From DASUPK01 sp963815045 (GTDB taxonomy: Bacteria > Actinomycetota > Thermoleophilia > Solirubrobacterales > 70-9): a stretch of 64,000 nucleotides of DNA. The notes below the pieces were generated by a model. That model worked only from the letters and a program-made list of their open reading frames with translations, was not told where the DNA came from and ran no database searches. The number at the start of each line of letters is the position of its first letter. Within the stretch, counting starts at the first letter, position 1. The stretch is taken from contig CAWFET010000003.1 in the NCBI GenBank assembly GCA_963815045.1, forward strand, positions 186,001 to 250,000, in the 5' to 3' direction. A program made the translations under genes and the position numbers. Shown piece after piece: positions 1 to 8,174 of this stretch.

Positions 1-358
1 GCTGCTCGAAGTCCTTCTGGCCGCGCGGCGGGTCACCGCGCAGGGCGAGGATGTTCTCGATCCCGGCAGCCGCGATCCGGTCGATGATCTCCTGGAGGCT
101 CTCGACGGACTCGCCGACGCAGCTGAGATGCGCCATCGCCTCGGAGTCGTAGGTGTCGCGGATGGCCCTGGTCGTGTCGAGGGTCCCCTCGCGGGTTGCG
201 CCGCCCGCTCCGTAGGTCACCGAGAAGAAGTGCGGATCCTGCCTGCGGAGCACCTCGACGGTCTCGAACAGGGTCTGGCTGCCCTCGTCGGTCTTGGGTG
301 GGAAGAACTCGACGGAGAAGACCGGGCGGCTCGAATTGAGCATTTCGTCGATGCGCAT
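1..358 (-). CDS. metF: 5,10-methylenetetrahydrofolate reductase, N-terminal part (cut by the window edge)
   Basis: Only the first 119 residues are inside the window. The N-terminus reads MRIDEMLNSSRPVFSVEFFPPKT, and the SVEFFPPKT strand carries the catalytic Glu of the MTHFR TIM barrel. SVTYGAGG and an HLSCVG strand follow, then ILALRGDPP, all usual for this family. The enzyme reduces 5,10-methylene-THF to 5-methyl-THF with flavin and supplies methyl groups for methionine synthesis. The ATG at 358 gives the usual distance to the first strand; a second ATG at 343 would leave it too short. It is transcribed divergently from the unknown gene at 397, with 38 bases between them. Confidence 0.93.
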   Translation of the reverse strand, partial: MRIDEMLNSSRPVFSVEFFPPKTDEGSQTLFETVEVLRRQDPHFFSVTYGAGGATREGTLDTTRAIRDTYDSEAMAHLSCVGESVESLQEIIDRIAAAGIENILALRGDPPRGQKDFEQ

Positions 359-396
359 CACCGCAAGGGTATTGAGCGGGCCATAGCATCGAGGCA

Positions 397-1038
397 GTGC
401 CCTTTCACGTCGAGATCTCGAGCGGCTTCCGGCAGCGTGCTCGCGCCTTCAATCTGGACGAGGCGGAGCTGCGGGCCACCGTGCTCGAGCCCTGGGTGCA
501 GGGACGCAGGGTCCATCTCGGGGACAAGGACTTCGAGCCGAGGGACTCCAGGCTGGTGGTCCTGGAGGGCCCCGAGCTCGCCGACGTTGACCTCTCGATG
601 GGGCGGGGATGGGCAAACGCGGAGAAAGCCTCCGAGAACGTCACCCGGAGGCTGGTCGAGTCCGCCTCCGCTCCCACCAAGCCCGTGGTGGCGATCCTTG
701 CCGAGGAGGACGCGATGCGGGTCGAGGTGGCCGGGATGCTCGCGCGCCTCGAGCTGGAGCTCGCCCCCTGGGAGCAGCTTCGCTCTCTGATCCTGGGGGC
801 TGCGGCTCCTCCCGGCGGCCCAGGGCACGCGGCGGTCCTCGCGCTCGGGGCTGGCCCGCCCTCCTCTTCCTGGCTGTTCGATGCCGGTCTCGCCCGCGGC
901 GCGCTCGGTGGAAGGGCGGTGGTGGTCCAGCTCGGCGACGTGGTGATCCCCGCGCAACTCGTCGGAGTCGAAGTCGTGCGCCTCGAACCGGGGGAGGAAT
1001 CGTCGGTCCGGGCGCTCGGGGACCGACTCACCAAATAG
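397..1038 (+). CDS. protein of unknown function, 213 aa
   Basis: I do not recognise the family. The GTG start at 397 sits just outside divergent metF. The N-terminal 80 residues are hydrophilic with many Arg and Glu (PFHVEISSGFRQRARAF, then a TVLEPWVQGR segment). Residues 95-185 alternate hydrophobic strands and helices (PVVAILAEEDAMRVEVAG, then HAAVLALGAG), which looks like a small Rossmann-type fold. There is no signal peptide, membrane segment or Cys motif. Codon use (strong G/C at third positions) matches the neighbours, so the gene is real. It ends exactly at a strong hairpin terminator. Confidence 0.75.
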   Translation: MPFHVEISSGFRQRARAFNLDEAELRATVLEPWVQGRRVHLGDKDFEPRDSRLVVLEGPELADVDLSMGRGWANAEKASENVTRRLVESASAPTKPVVAILAEEDAMRVEVAGMLARLELELAPWEQLRSLILGAAAPPGGPGHAAVLALGAGPPSSSWLFDAGLARGALGGRAVVVQLGDVVIPAQLVGVEVVRLEPGEESSVRALGDRLTK

Positions 1039-1065
1039 ACGGGGCGCCCCGAAGGGCGCCCCGTC
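1038..1065. terminator. perfect 12-bp hairpin, bidirectional terminator
   Basis: GACGGGGCGCCC (1038-1049), loop CGAA, then GGGCGCCCCGTC (1054-1065). It starts on the last base of the stop codon of the + gene at 397-1038 and lies before the stop of the converging universal stress gene. There is no long T run, so termination is inferred from stem strength and position. Confidence 0.75.
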
Positions 1066-1096
1066 CTGCTAGAGGACTGCCTGCGCAGTCGCTTGT

Positions 1097-1801
1097 TCAG
1101 ACCTTCGCCGCGACCCGCTTGACGATGCCGGGCTTCGAGAACCTGATCTCGGTGCCGCGGGCGACTGCGATCACCGGGGCATTCGAGATCTCGATCGCGT
1201 AGCCGGCCCGGGCGCTCAGGTTCACGTGGCCCTTCGGGGACGCCGGCGAGGATCCGACGACGATCAGGTCGGCCTCGGTATGGCGCTCGACGACGCTCAC
1301 GCCGAGCGCATCGGCGAGGCTCTTCGCGGTCTCGATCGCGCTCCGATCTCCGTCGTCCTCGACCAGCACGCCGACGCTCTTAATCGCGTGATCGCGGGTC
1401 CGGTAGCCGGCCGGGGCGATCGCAACGGCGGCGGGGCCCCCGGTCAGCATCCGTTGTGCGGACGTGCCCGGCATCACTGCGCCCTGGGCTGTCCGGTAAT
1501 CGGAGCCGAACACGATCAGCTCGGCCTTCTCGCTCTCGGCCAGCTCCCAGAGGCCGGCGCCGGTCGAGGCGTGGACGACAACGTGCTGAGCGATCTTCTC
1601 GTCGCCGAGCGCCAGCGCGCCACTGGCGAGCAGCTCCTCGGCCTCCTTCTCCTCGAGGGCCTCACGGGCCTGGTCGGGCTGCTGCGTGTGACGCACGTAA
1701 GCGAGCGAGACGTCGCCGCCGAACTGGGCCAGCTGGCCCCCAAGCGCGAGCGCGTCCCGGTCGTTGTCGGTGCCGTCGTAGGAAACGATGATCTTGGCCA
1801 T
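1097..1801 (-). CDS. tandem-domain universal stress protein (UspA family)
   Basis: The 234-aa protein has two Usp folds. Domain 1 (residues 1 to about 140) starts AKIIVSYDGTDNDRDAL and ends with the nucleotide-loop motif GSDYRTAQGAVMPGTSA followed by VAIAPAGY. Domain 2 (about 145-225) is shorter and has GSSPASPKGHVNLSARAGY then APVIAVARG. The family binds ATP and supports survival under stress; the exact role here is unknown. The ATG at 1801 is chosen because GGAGAAG lies just upstream and the usual AKIIV strand follows. It is divergent from a LysR gene at 1912, which is its likely regulator (inference). Confidence 0.9.
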   Translation of the reverse strand: MAKIIVSYDGTDNDRDALALGGQLAQFGGDVSLAYVRHTQQPDQAREALEEKEAEELLASGALALGDEKIAQHVVVHASTGAGLWELAESEKAELIVFGSDYRTAQGAVMPGTSAQRMLTGGPAAVAIAPAGYRTRDHAIKSVGVLVEDDGDRSAIETAKSLADALGVSVVERHTEADLIVVGSSPASPKGHVNLSARAGYAIEISNAPVIAVARGTEIRFSKPGIVKRVAAKV

Positions 1802-1865
1802 TGGCTTCTCCTCGGGTCGAAGATTTGGTCGGTTCGAAGTTCGCTGCCATGTTGCCGAGGACCTG

Positions 1866-1915
1866 GCATTAGTACAAGTACTGTTGATGATCTCTAGAAT
1901 TAGAAGCACTAATGC
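1866..1915. promoter_or_regulatory. candidate LysR operator region between the stress gene and lysR
   Basis: GCATTAGTAC (1866-1875) is repeated inverted as GCACTAATGC (1906-1915), 9 of 10 positions matching, with centres 40 bp apart. A perfect 12-bp palindrome AGTACAAGTACT overlaps the left arm (1871-1882). The right arm covers the lysR start codon. Position and symmetry fit autoregulation by the divergent LysR protein, but binding is not shown. Confidence 0.5.
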
Positions 1916-2823
1916 TGAACGTGCAGCGACTGAGGGTGCTTCGTGAGGTTCTCGCTCAGGGGTCCTTCTCGGAGGCGGCGAGCGCGCTCAACTACACCCA
2001 ATCCGCCGTTTCCCAGGCGATTGCCACGCTGGAGGCAGAGGCGGGTGTCCCGCTGCTCGAGCGCGATCGCCGCGGGGTGCGCCCCACCAGCGCGGGCGAG
2101 CGCCTCAACGAGCACGGGGTGCGCATCCTGACGCAGCTCGATGCCGCCGAGGCGGAGCTGGGCGCGATCGCCGGCGTCAGGGGCGGAGAGCTTCGGATGG
2201 CCTCGTTTCCGACCGCCGGGGCAACCCTGATGCCCCTCGCGATTGCATCCTTCCGCAGCACCCACCCCGACGTTGCGCTGAGTCTGGTGGAGGGGGAGCC
2301 GGAGGAGCTCATCCCCAGGCTCCGCGAGGGAGAATTCGACCTCGGTCTGATCTTCGAGTTCGAGGGAACGGGTGAGCTCGGCCCGGGTCTGCGCGGCACG
2401 CCCCTCTTCGAGGACCCGATGAAGCTCGCCCTGCCGAAGGGCCACCATCTGGCCGGCAAGGACCGGATCTCCCTGGTGGACGTGTCGGAAGACGCTTGGG
2501 TGCAGACTTCCGATGCCAGCGCGTGCGCACGTCATGTCGTCCGGATCTGCCGCGCCGCCGGCTTCGAGCCACGGGTGTCGTTTGAGTCGGACGATTACCT
2601 GACCGTCCAGGGACTGGTCGCGGCCGGCGTGGGGGTGGCCCTGATCCCGGAGCTCGCCCTCTCGCAGACGGTCAGCTACGACATCGCAGTCACGGAGCTC
2701 CATCCCGCTGCGCCGGTGCGGCACATCGTCGCCGCGACGCGCGGCTCGGCGGTCTCCCTGCCGGCGGCAGCGGCGATGCTGGACATCCTCAGGGACGAAT
2801 CCCGCCGCTACCAACCTGAATGA
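1912..2823 (+). CDS. LysR-family transcriptional regulator
   Basis: The 303-aa protein has an N-terminal winged helix: FSEAASALNYTQSAVSQAI is the recognition helix-turn-helix, followed by LLERDRRGVRPTSAG. A periplasmic-binding-like effector domain fills residues 90-295 (RMASFPTAGATLMP, then GEFDLGLIF). Length is typical. It is divergently placed from the universal stress gene with a 110-bp shared promoter region holding inverted repeats. A close paralogue lies at 46259-47194 (both have RVLREV, GSF, YTQSAVS and RGVR). The effector is unknown. Confidence 0.92.
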   Translation: MLNVQRLRVLREVLAQGSFSEAASALNYTQSAVSQAIATLEAEAGVPLLERDRRGVRPTSAGERLNEHGVRILTQLDAAEAELGAIAGVRGGELRMASFPTAGATLMPLAIASFRSTHPDVALSLVEGEPEELIPRLREGEFDLGLIFEFEGTGELGPGLRGTPLFEDPMKLALPKGHHLAGKDRISLVDVSEDAWVQTSDASACARHVVRICRAAGFEPRVSFESDDYLTVQGLVAAGVGVALIPELALSQTVSYDIAVTELHPAAPVRHIVAATRGSAVSLPAAAAMLDILRDESRRYQPE

Positions 2824-2835
2824 CCCCGCAAACGA

Positions 2836-2867
2836 CCGCCGCCCCCACCTTGCGGCGGGGGCGGCGG
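2836..2867. terminator. GC-rich hairpin between converging lysR and amt
   Basis: CCGCCGCCCCC (2836-2846) pairs with GGGGGCGGCGG (2857-2867) around a 10-base loop. It sits 12 bases after the lysR stop and before the end of the converging ammonium transporter. There is no T run, so the call rests on position and stem strength. Confidence 0.55.
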
Positions 2868-2923
2868 ACACAACGCGAGGGACTCCGTAGGAGCAACCCG
2901 CTATATGGCGATGCGGAGCAGCA

Positions 2924-4243
2924 CTACCCGCTCTGCGCCCCGGAGGGGAATGCGAGCGAGGGCACGTCGGAGGGGTAGACCTCGTGGCCGTGGACGGCCA
3001 GGTCGCCCTCTTCCATTTCCTCCTCGGTCATCCGGAGTGAAACGAACAACCCGATCAGCTTGAGCAGGATGAACGTTCCGATCGCCGAGAACGCGATCAC
3101 CCAGAGCGCCGTCAGCGCCTGCCACTTGAGCAGATCCCAGCTGCCGGACACGATGCCCGGAGCAGCGCCCATCGCCTCGTTGGCGAAGACGCCTGTCAGC
3201 AGACCGCCCGCGAGGCCGGCGAAACCGTGGGTGTAGACCACGCCCAGGGTGTCGTCGACCTTACGGAACGGAGCTGCCCGGCTCAGGTAGTTGAGGGCGA
3301 AGTAGACGATCAGTGCAGCGATCACCCCTATCGCCATCGCGCCCCAGCCGTTCACGAACCCGGCACCGGGCGTAATCGCAACGAGCCCGGTGATCATCCC
3401 GTTGACGCTCGAGATCAGGCTGGGCTTATGCCCGGTCGCATAGTCGCAACCGACCCAGACCAGCAGGGCCACCGCGGTACACAGGTTCGTGTTCAGAACG
3501 GCCGCGGAGGCGATGTCGTTCGCCAGGTACGGGTCACCCCCGTTGAAGCCGTTCCAGCCGAGCCACAGAAGGCCCGCTCCGGTGGCGACCATCAACAGGT
3601 TGTTCGGAGCATCGATCTCACGATCCCGCTGCAGCCTGGGACCGATCACTGCGGCAGCGACGAAGCCCGAGACACCCGCGGCGAGGTGGATCACGTAACC
3701 GCCGGAGAAGTCGAGCGCGCCATGCTGGGCGAAGTAACCGCCACCCCAGATGAGGAAAGCGTTGATCGTGTAGATGATGCTCGACCACACGAGCACGAAC
3801 GGGATCCAGGCCCGGAAGTTGATCCGGCCCAGGACCGATCCGAGCATCAGGATCGGGGTGATGGCCGCAAAGACGAACTGGAAATAAGCCAGTGTCGACT
3901 GCGGAAACACCACGTCTCCGACGAGCGGAATGTTGCCCTGCTTCAGCAGGTCATCGCTGTTCAGGATCGCTCCAGGCTTACCCCACAGGTTTCCGAAGAA
4001 TCCGTGGTCGGCCCCGAAAATGTGCATCGGCGCACCGAACGCGAACTTGTACGCGTAGAGCACCCAGACGATCAGCACCAGAGCGAACGCGATGAAGGCC
4101 ATCATCATCGAGTTCACCGACCAGCGCTTCTGCATCACGCCGCCATAGAGGACGACGAGCCCGGGCACGCTCATCAGCCCGACGAGCGTTGACGCCGTCA
4201 TCTGCCAAGCGTTGTCGCCCGGACTCAACCAATTCAAATCCAT
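2924..4243 (-). CDS. amt: ammonium transporter (Amt/Rh family)
   Basis: A 439-aa protein with about 11 hydrophobic segments. It imports ammonium through the inner membrane as a trimer. The twin pore histidines are visible in YVIHLAAGVSG and VVYTHGFAGLAGG. The ATG at 4243 is preferred over one at 4264 because AAAGGAAA lies 8 bases before it, and the mature protein then starts with the usual short outer segment. No GlnB/GlnK gene is adjacent, unlike many amt loci. The C-terminal tail is longer and more acidic (EEEMEEGDLAVHG) than the GlnK-binding tail of AmtB. An upstream leader of about 200 bases shows no riboswitch I recognise. Confidence 0.93.
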   Translation of the reverse strand: MDLNWLSPGDNAWQMTASTLVGLMSVPGLVVLYGGVMQKRWSVNSMMMAFIAFALVLIVWVLYAYKFAFGAPMHIFGADHGFFGNLWGKPGAILNSDDLLKQGNIPLVGDVVFPQSTLAYFQFVFAAITPILMLGSVLGRINFRAWIPFVLVWSSIIYTINAFLIWGGGYFAQHGALDFSGGYVIHLAAGVSGFVAAAVIGPRLQRDREIDAPNNLLMVATGAGLLWLGWNGFNGGDPYLANDIASAAVLNTNLCTAVALLVWVGCDYATGHKPSLISSVNGMITGLVAITPGAGFVNGWGAMAIGVIAALIVYFALNYLSRAAPFRKVDDTLGVVYTHGFAGLAGGLLTGVFANEAMGAAPGIVSGSWDLLKWQALTALWVIAFSAIGTFILLKLIGLFVSLRMTEEEMEEGDLAVHGHEVYPSDVPSLAFPSGAQSG

Positions 4244-4452
4244 GCGCGATGTTTCCTTTCTCATTGACGGGCAGATCCGGGCGCCCCTGAAACGCAGAAA
4301 CGCCCCTCATAGAAGGGACCTGCCCAATGGCAGCCGGAAGCGTGCCTGGGCGAGACCTCTGCCGGTACATACACGGGTCCAAAGATCCGGCGGCGACGTT
4401 CGCCACCTTGTCGGAATTGCGCCCGAGTGGTCTCGCTAACCTGGCCCGCGCC

Positions 4453-4839
4453 ATGCCGATGCAGGGACACTGGGACCGCGTCAACACGCCGTTGCGCAAG
4501 CTCACGCGCCGGGAGCGCAACGTTGCGATCGGTGCGGTCGTGCTGAGCCTGGCCGCGATCCTCGCCGTCATCCTCGCGACAGCGGGGAACTCGGAGCCGA
4601 AGGCGGGCCCCGGGTGCATCTACGCGATCATCCCGGGGGTGATGGGCGCGGAGCCGGTCGACGCCTGCGGTACCCAGGCGCAATTCGTCTGTGCGAAGCA
4701 TGCGACGGGATCGGCTCCTGGGTCCGAGACGATCAGGACGGCCTGCCGGGAGGCTCACATCGTCGTCTCACCCGCGATCGCCAAGGAGGCGCGGGACCCC
4801 GCCAGGATTCCGCACCGCAGCACGTCCACTGGTCTCTGA
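4453..4839 (+). CDS. small single-pass membrane protein, unknown function
   Basis: A 128-aa protein with a basic cytoplasmic N-terminus (residues 1-24, LRKLTRRERN), one membrane helix (about 25-47, a run of V/A/L/I) and an external domain with four Cys (CIYAI, DACG, FVCAKH, TACREAH) that could form two disulfides. I do not recognise a family. ATG 4453 or 4459 gives the basic-then-hydrophobic start typical of membrane insertion; the sequence upstream in frame looks non-coding. It is followed after 13 bases by the winged-helix gene, so the two may be cotranscribed. Confidence 0.65.
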   Translation: MPMQGHWDRVNTPLRKLTRRERNVAIGAVVLSLAAILAVILATAGNSEPKAGPGCIYAIIPGVMGAEPVDACGTQAQFVCAKHATGSAPGSETIRTACREAHIVVSPAIAKEARDPARIPHRSTSTGL

Positions 4840-4852
4840 CGCCGAGCCGCGC

Positions 4853-5911
4853 ATGGCGGACGTAGCCCGAGGGATCCTCACTGAAGCTCAACTCAACCGG
4901 GCGCTACTCGCGCGGCAGCTCTTGCTCGAGCGCGTCAAGGCGCCCCTCCCGAAGGTGCTCGAGCGGATGGGCACCCTGCAGGCGCAGTACGCGCCCTCGA
5001 TGTACATCGGCCTCTGGTCGCGAATCGCGCAGTTCGAGCGGGACCAGCTCGATCGGGCGCTCGAGCGGCGCAGCGTCGCTCAGGGGACGCTGATGCGCTC
5101 GACGATCCACCTCGTCTCGAAGGCCGACTACTGGCCTGTGGCGACCGCGGTGCGGCGGGCCCGACGCGAGTCCTGGCTCAAATACGGGCCCCGCCGTGCC
5201 TACAGCGCCGCGCAGATGTCCTCCGCCGCGCGCAAGCTCCGCAAGGAGCTGGGTGACGGCACGATGGGCCGGAAGGAGATCCACGAGCTACTCGGCTCCG
5301 ACAGCGTCGTCACTAACGGCGTGAACATGTGGATCGACCTCGTCAGGGTGCCTCCATCCGGGACGTGGGAGCGGCGGCGGGCCGATCTGTACGCCGCCGC
5401 GGAGCATTGGCTGGGCACCCCGGCGAAGGGCCTGGACGAGGCCTCCGGGATCGAGCTCTTGGTGCGGCGCTACCTGGCCGGCCTCGGGCCGGCGGCGGCG
5501 ACGGACATCGCCAACTGGGCGGGTCTTCATCCGAAGCGGATTGCCCCGGCGATCGAGTCGATGAAGCTGCGCTCCTTCCGAGATGAGGGCGGGCAGGAGC
5601 TCGTCGACCTGCCGCGGGCGCCGCTGCCGGACCCGGAGACACCGGCGCCGGTCCGCTTCCTCGGGACCTGGGACGCGATGCTGCTCACCCACGCCCGCCG
5701 AACCGGGGTGCTCCCCGAGGAGCACCGCCCGAAGGTCTTCAACCCCCGCACCCCTCAGTCGATGCCCACCTTCCTGGTGGACGGCCGTGTCGCCGGCAGC
5801 TGGAAGTTCGATCAGGGGAAGGTGAAGCTCGACCCGTTCGAGCGGCTCGACGCCGAGACGAAGCGCGAGCTCGGCGCCGAGGCCGACCGGCTGGCGGATC
5901 TACACGCCTAG
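4853..5911 (+). CDS. winged helix DNA-binding domain protein (HTH_42 / YcaQ-like)
   Basis: A 352-aa protein of the winged-helix family that includes E. coli YcaQ, a DNA glycosylase for crosslinks. Visible family marks are RALLARQLLLER near the start, GTLQAQYAPS, and TLMRSTIHLVSKADYW in the N-terminal half. In the C-terminal part FLGTWDAMLLTHARR and PTFLVDGRVAGSWK match the family end. Start at ATG 4853. DNA repair is possible by homology, but the substrate is not predictable. Its 3' end overlaps the converging hydrolase gene by 4 bases. Confidence 0.85.
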   Translation: MADVARGILTEAQLNRALLARQLLLERVKAPLPKVLERMGTLQAQYAPSMYIGLWSRIAQFERDQLDRALERRSVAQGTLMRSTIHLVSKADYWPVATAVRRARRESWLKYGPRRAYSAAQMSSAARKLRKELGDGTMGRKEIHELLGSDSVVTNGVNMWIDLVRVPPSGTWERRRADLYAAAEHWLGTPAKGLDEASGIELLVRRYLAGLGPAAATDIANWAGLHPKRIAPAIESMKLRSFRDEGGQELVDLPRAPLPDPETPAPVRFLGTWDAMLLTHARRTGVLPEEHRPKVFNPRTPQSMPTFLVDGRVAGSWKFDQGKVKLDPFERLDAETKRELGAEADRLADLHA

Positions 5912-6519
5912 AGCGACAGCCTCGCCAGCCACCGCCCGACGACTTCAGCGATCGCCTCCGGATCCGACTTGAGGCCGTGGTCGCCTCGCACCTTGACCAC
6001 CTCCCGGCCGGGTCCCTCGGGGGGCATGCCGAAGCGGTCGCTCTCGCCCTGGACCACCAGCACGGGCACGGTCACCGCCTCCAGCTCCGGCAGCCGGCTC
6101 TGCGGCGGCTTCTCGCCGCGGCGCGGTGGCAGCAGCGGGAAGGCGAGACAGAGCACGGCGGCCGCGTCGGTCTCCGGGAGGGTCCGGCAGGCGACGCGCG
6201 CGCCGAGCGAGCGCCCCCCGACCACCAGCGGCAGGCCGGCGAGCTCGTGATCGCGGAGATACCGGATGACGGTGACCCAGGCCTCGTCCAGGCGCTTCGC
6301 GGGCGCTGGGGCGCGCTTCCCGGCGACCCGGTAGGGCTGCTCCACCAGCGCCACCGAGATCCCCTCGCCGACCGCGGCCTCGGTCGCCGCCCGGAGATCC
6401 GGCCCGTCGATGCCGGCTCCCGCGCCGTGTCCCAGCACCACGCCGCCGCGGGCGTCCTTGGCCTGATGAAGAAGCGCCCGGGCCGGACCGGAGGGGGTGT
6501 CGATGTGGATTCCCGCCAT
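5908..6519 (-). CDS. alpha/beta hydrolase of the dienelactone hydrolase / TEX30 type
   Basis: A 203-aa single-domain hydrolase. VLGHGAGAG forms the oxyanion region, GGRSLGARVA the nucleophile elbow (Ser), VQGESDRFG carries the acid, and VRGDHGLK the His. Small cytoplasmic hydrolases of this type act on esters or lactones; the substrate is unknown. The stop overlaps the + strand gene end by 4 bases. It lies just downstream of tRNA-Ala in the same orientation. Confidence 0.85.
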   Translation of the reverse strand: MAGIHIDTPSGPARALLHQAKDARGGVVLGHGAGAGIDGPDLRAATEAAVGEGISVALVEQPYRVAGKRAPAPAKRLDEAWVTVIRYLRDHELAGLPLVVGGRSLGARVACRTLPETDAAAVLCLAFPLLPPRRGEKPPQSRLPELEAVTVPVLVVQGESDRFGMPPEGPGREVVKVRGDHGLKSDPEAIAEVVGRWLARLSL

Positions 6520-6561
6520 GGAGCGCGACTCTAAGCCGCGGTCGAAACAAATCCATGAATA

Positions 6562-6634
6562 TGGAGCTAGCCGGACTCGAACCGGCGACCTCCTGGGTGC
6601 GATCCAGGCGCTCTCCCAACTGAGCTATAGCCCC
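6562..6634 (-). tRNA. tRNA-Ala (anticodon CGC)
   Basis: 73-nt cloverleaf on the minus strand starting GGGGCTATAGCTCAG. The acceptor stem contains the G3-U70 wobble pair that marks tRNA-Ala. The anticodon loop is ATCGCAC between CCTGG and CCAGG, giving CGC, which reads GCG. The T arm has GGTTCGAGTCC. The discriminator is A; CCA is not encoded. Confidence 0.97.
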
Positions 6635-6704
6635 GGGTGGGATCTACCGATAACTATTAGGCCCACGGCCGAATAAGCCAGCGTGCCGGGGGCCAAGGAT
6701 ACTC

Positions 6705-8075
6705 GTGACCATGAACTTCGGACGCCGCCTGGGACTGTTCTTCCTCTTGATCGCGATCGTGCCGACCGCGGCACTGATCGGCATCCTGATCTTCGTCAGC
6801 CAGGACTCGCAGCAGGGCAAGGCCGACGCTCGCCTGGCAGCCAGCGTCCAGACGGCGGTCTCCATCTTCAACGAGCGGACGGCGAATGCGAGCGGCCACG
6901 CGCGACCGCTCGCCGCCAGTCCCGGCCTGGCCATCGCGCTCAAATCTGGCGATCCTGTCGCCCTTCGCGCCTTCACCCGGCGGGCGGCGAGCGAGCCGGG
7001 GGTTGTCCGGGTGGAGATTCTCGACAACGCCTCGCGCCAGATGGCCGGGAGTGGTCCGCCCGACGCGGTCGCCTTTGCTCGAGTGGGACTGACCGAGCAG
7101 GCCCGGCCCGTGGGTGCGCTGCGCCTGTCCACGACCACGGCGCAGGCGTACGCGGCCGAGGTTCATCGCCTGACGGGGCATCAGGTCGTGCTCCGCCGGG
7201 CGGGGACGACGCTCGCCTCGACAGTGGCGGCCCCGTCCAAGACGCTGGACCCGGATGAGACCGCCGATCTGAGCGCAGGCGGCGAGAGCTACAGGGCCCA
7301 CGCGACCACGCTGGACGCGAGCGATGGCCTGACGCTGGTCATGCTCGGTCCGCCGAAGTCCGGTGGGTTCCTCGGCATCACGGCTCCCGAGCTGGCGATC
7401 CTGGTGCTCTTCCTGATGCTCGGCGTCGCGCTCGCCTGGACGCTGGCCCGAACCCTGACTCGCCTCCACCGGCGGGTCTCCGAACAAGCCATGACGGACC
7501 CTCTCACCGGCCTGGCCAACCGCCGCTACATGGCGGAGACGCTCGATCGGGAGGTGGCTCGGGCGGGGCGCTTCGGCCACCCGATCTCGCTGATCATCAT
7601 CGACGTCGACGACTTCAAGCAGATCAACGATCGCGAGGGGCACCTCCAGGGCGACGTCGTGCTCGAGACGGTGGCCGACCAGGTCCGGGAGGGCACGCGG
7701 TCGATCGATGTCCCAGCGCGCTACGGCGGGGATGAGCTCGCCGTGATCCTGGTCGAGACCGACCGCGAGGGCGCGCTCATCGTCGGCGAGCGCCTGGCCG
7801 ACCGGATGCGGAACGTGGACGTGCCGCTCCGAGAGGGTGGGACGATGGCCGTCACGATCAGCCTGGGCGTGGCGACGATCCCGGACTCGGCCCATGACCT
7901 CGATTCGCTGGTCGATTCCGCCGACAGGGCGCTGCTGCGCGCGAAACGAGCGGGCAAGAACCAGATTCGGGCGGCTCCCGCGACGCGGCCTGGAGACCAC
8001 GCGGATGACGACGTGCCTGGGCGCGGCGGCCGACGATTCGCCCCCGAGGGTGGGGCGAGGGGCAAACGGCCGTAA
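6705..8075 (+). CDS. membrane-bound diguanylate cyclase (GGDEF domain)
   Basis: A 456-aa protein: membrane helix 1 at about 8-30, an extracytoplasmic sensor domain (about 31-225), helix 2 at about 228-250 (APELAILVLFLMLG), then a GGDEF domain (about 265-430). TDPLTGLANRRYM and DVDDFKQINDREGH carry the usual GTP and metal ligands. The signature reads RYGGDELAV, with Leu in place of Phe. The product would be cyclic di-GMP if active. A Pro/Arg/Gly-rich tail follows. AAGGA at 6695 serves either the GTG at 6705 or the ATG at 6711. No c-di-GMP target is adjacent. Confidence 0.92.
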   Translation: MTMNFGRRLGLFFLLIAIVPTAALIGILIFVSQDSQQGKADARLAASVQTAVSIFNERTANASGHARPLAASPGLAIALKSGDPVALRAFTRRAASEPGVVRVEILDNASRQMAGSGPPDAVAFARVGLTEQARPVGALRLSTTTAQAYAAEVHRLTGHQVVLRRAGTTLASTVAAPSKTLDPDETADLSAGGESYRAHATTLDASDGLTLVMLGPPKSGGFLGITAPELAILVLFLMLGVALAWTLARTLTRLHRRVSEQAMTDPLTGLANRRYMAETLDREVARAGRFGHPISLIIIDVDDFKQINDREGHLQGDVVLETVADQVREGTRSIDVPARYGGDELAVILVETDREGALIVGERLADRMRNVDVPLREGGTMAVTISLGVATIPDSAHDLDSLVDSADRALLRAKRAGKNQIRAAPATRPGDHADDDVPGRGGRRFAPEGGARGKRP

Positions 8076-8174
8076 ATTGGTCGCTCGGGTGCAGGGTCCA
8101 GGCACCGATCCAGGTATCACATATGCCCTGCAGCGCCTAAGCTTTGAACCCTCGAGGCGGTCAGACCGCGCATC

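Noticed and set aside
4244..4452. Possible regulatory RNA in the leader of amt
   Set aside because: Several short stems exist, but I could not match any known riboswitch or a convincing conserved core.
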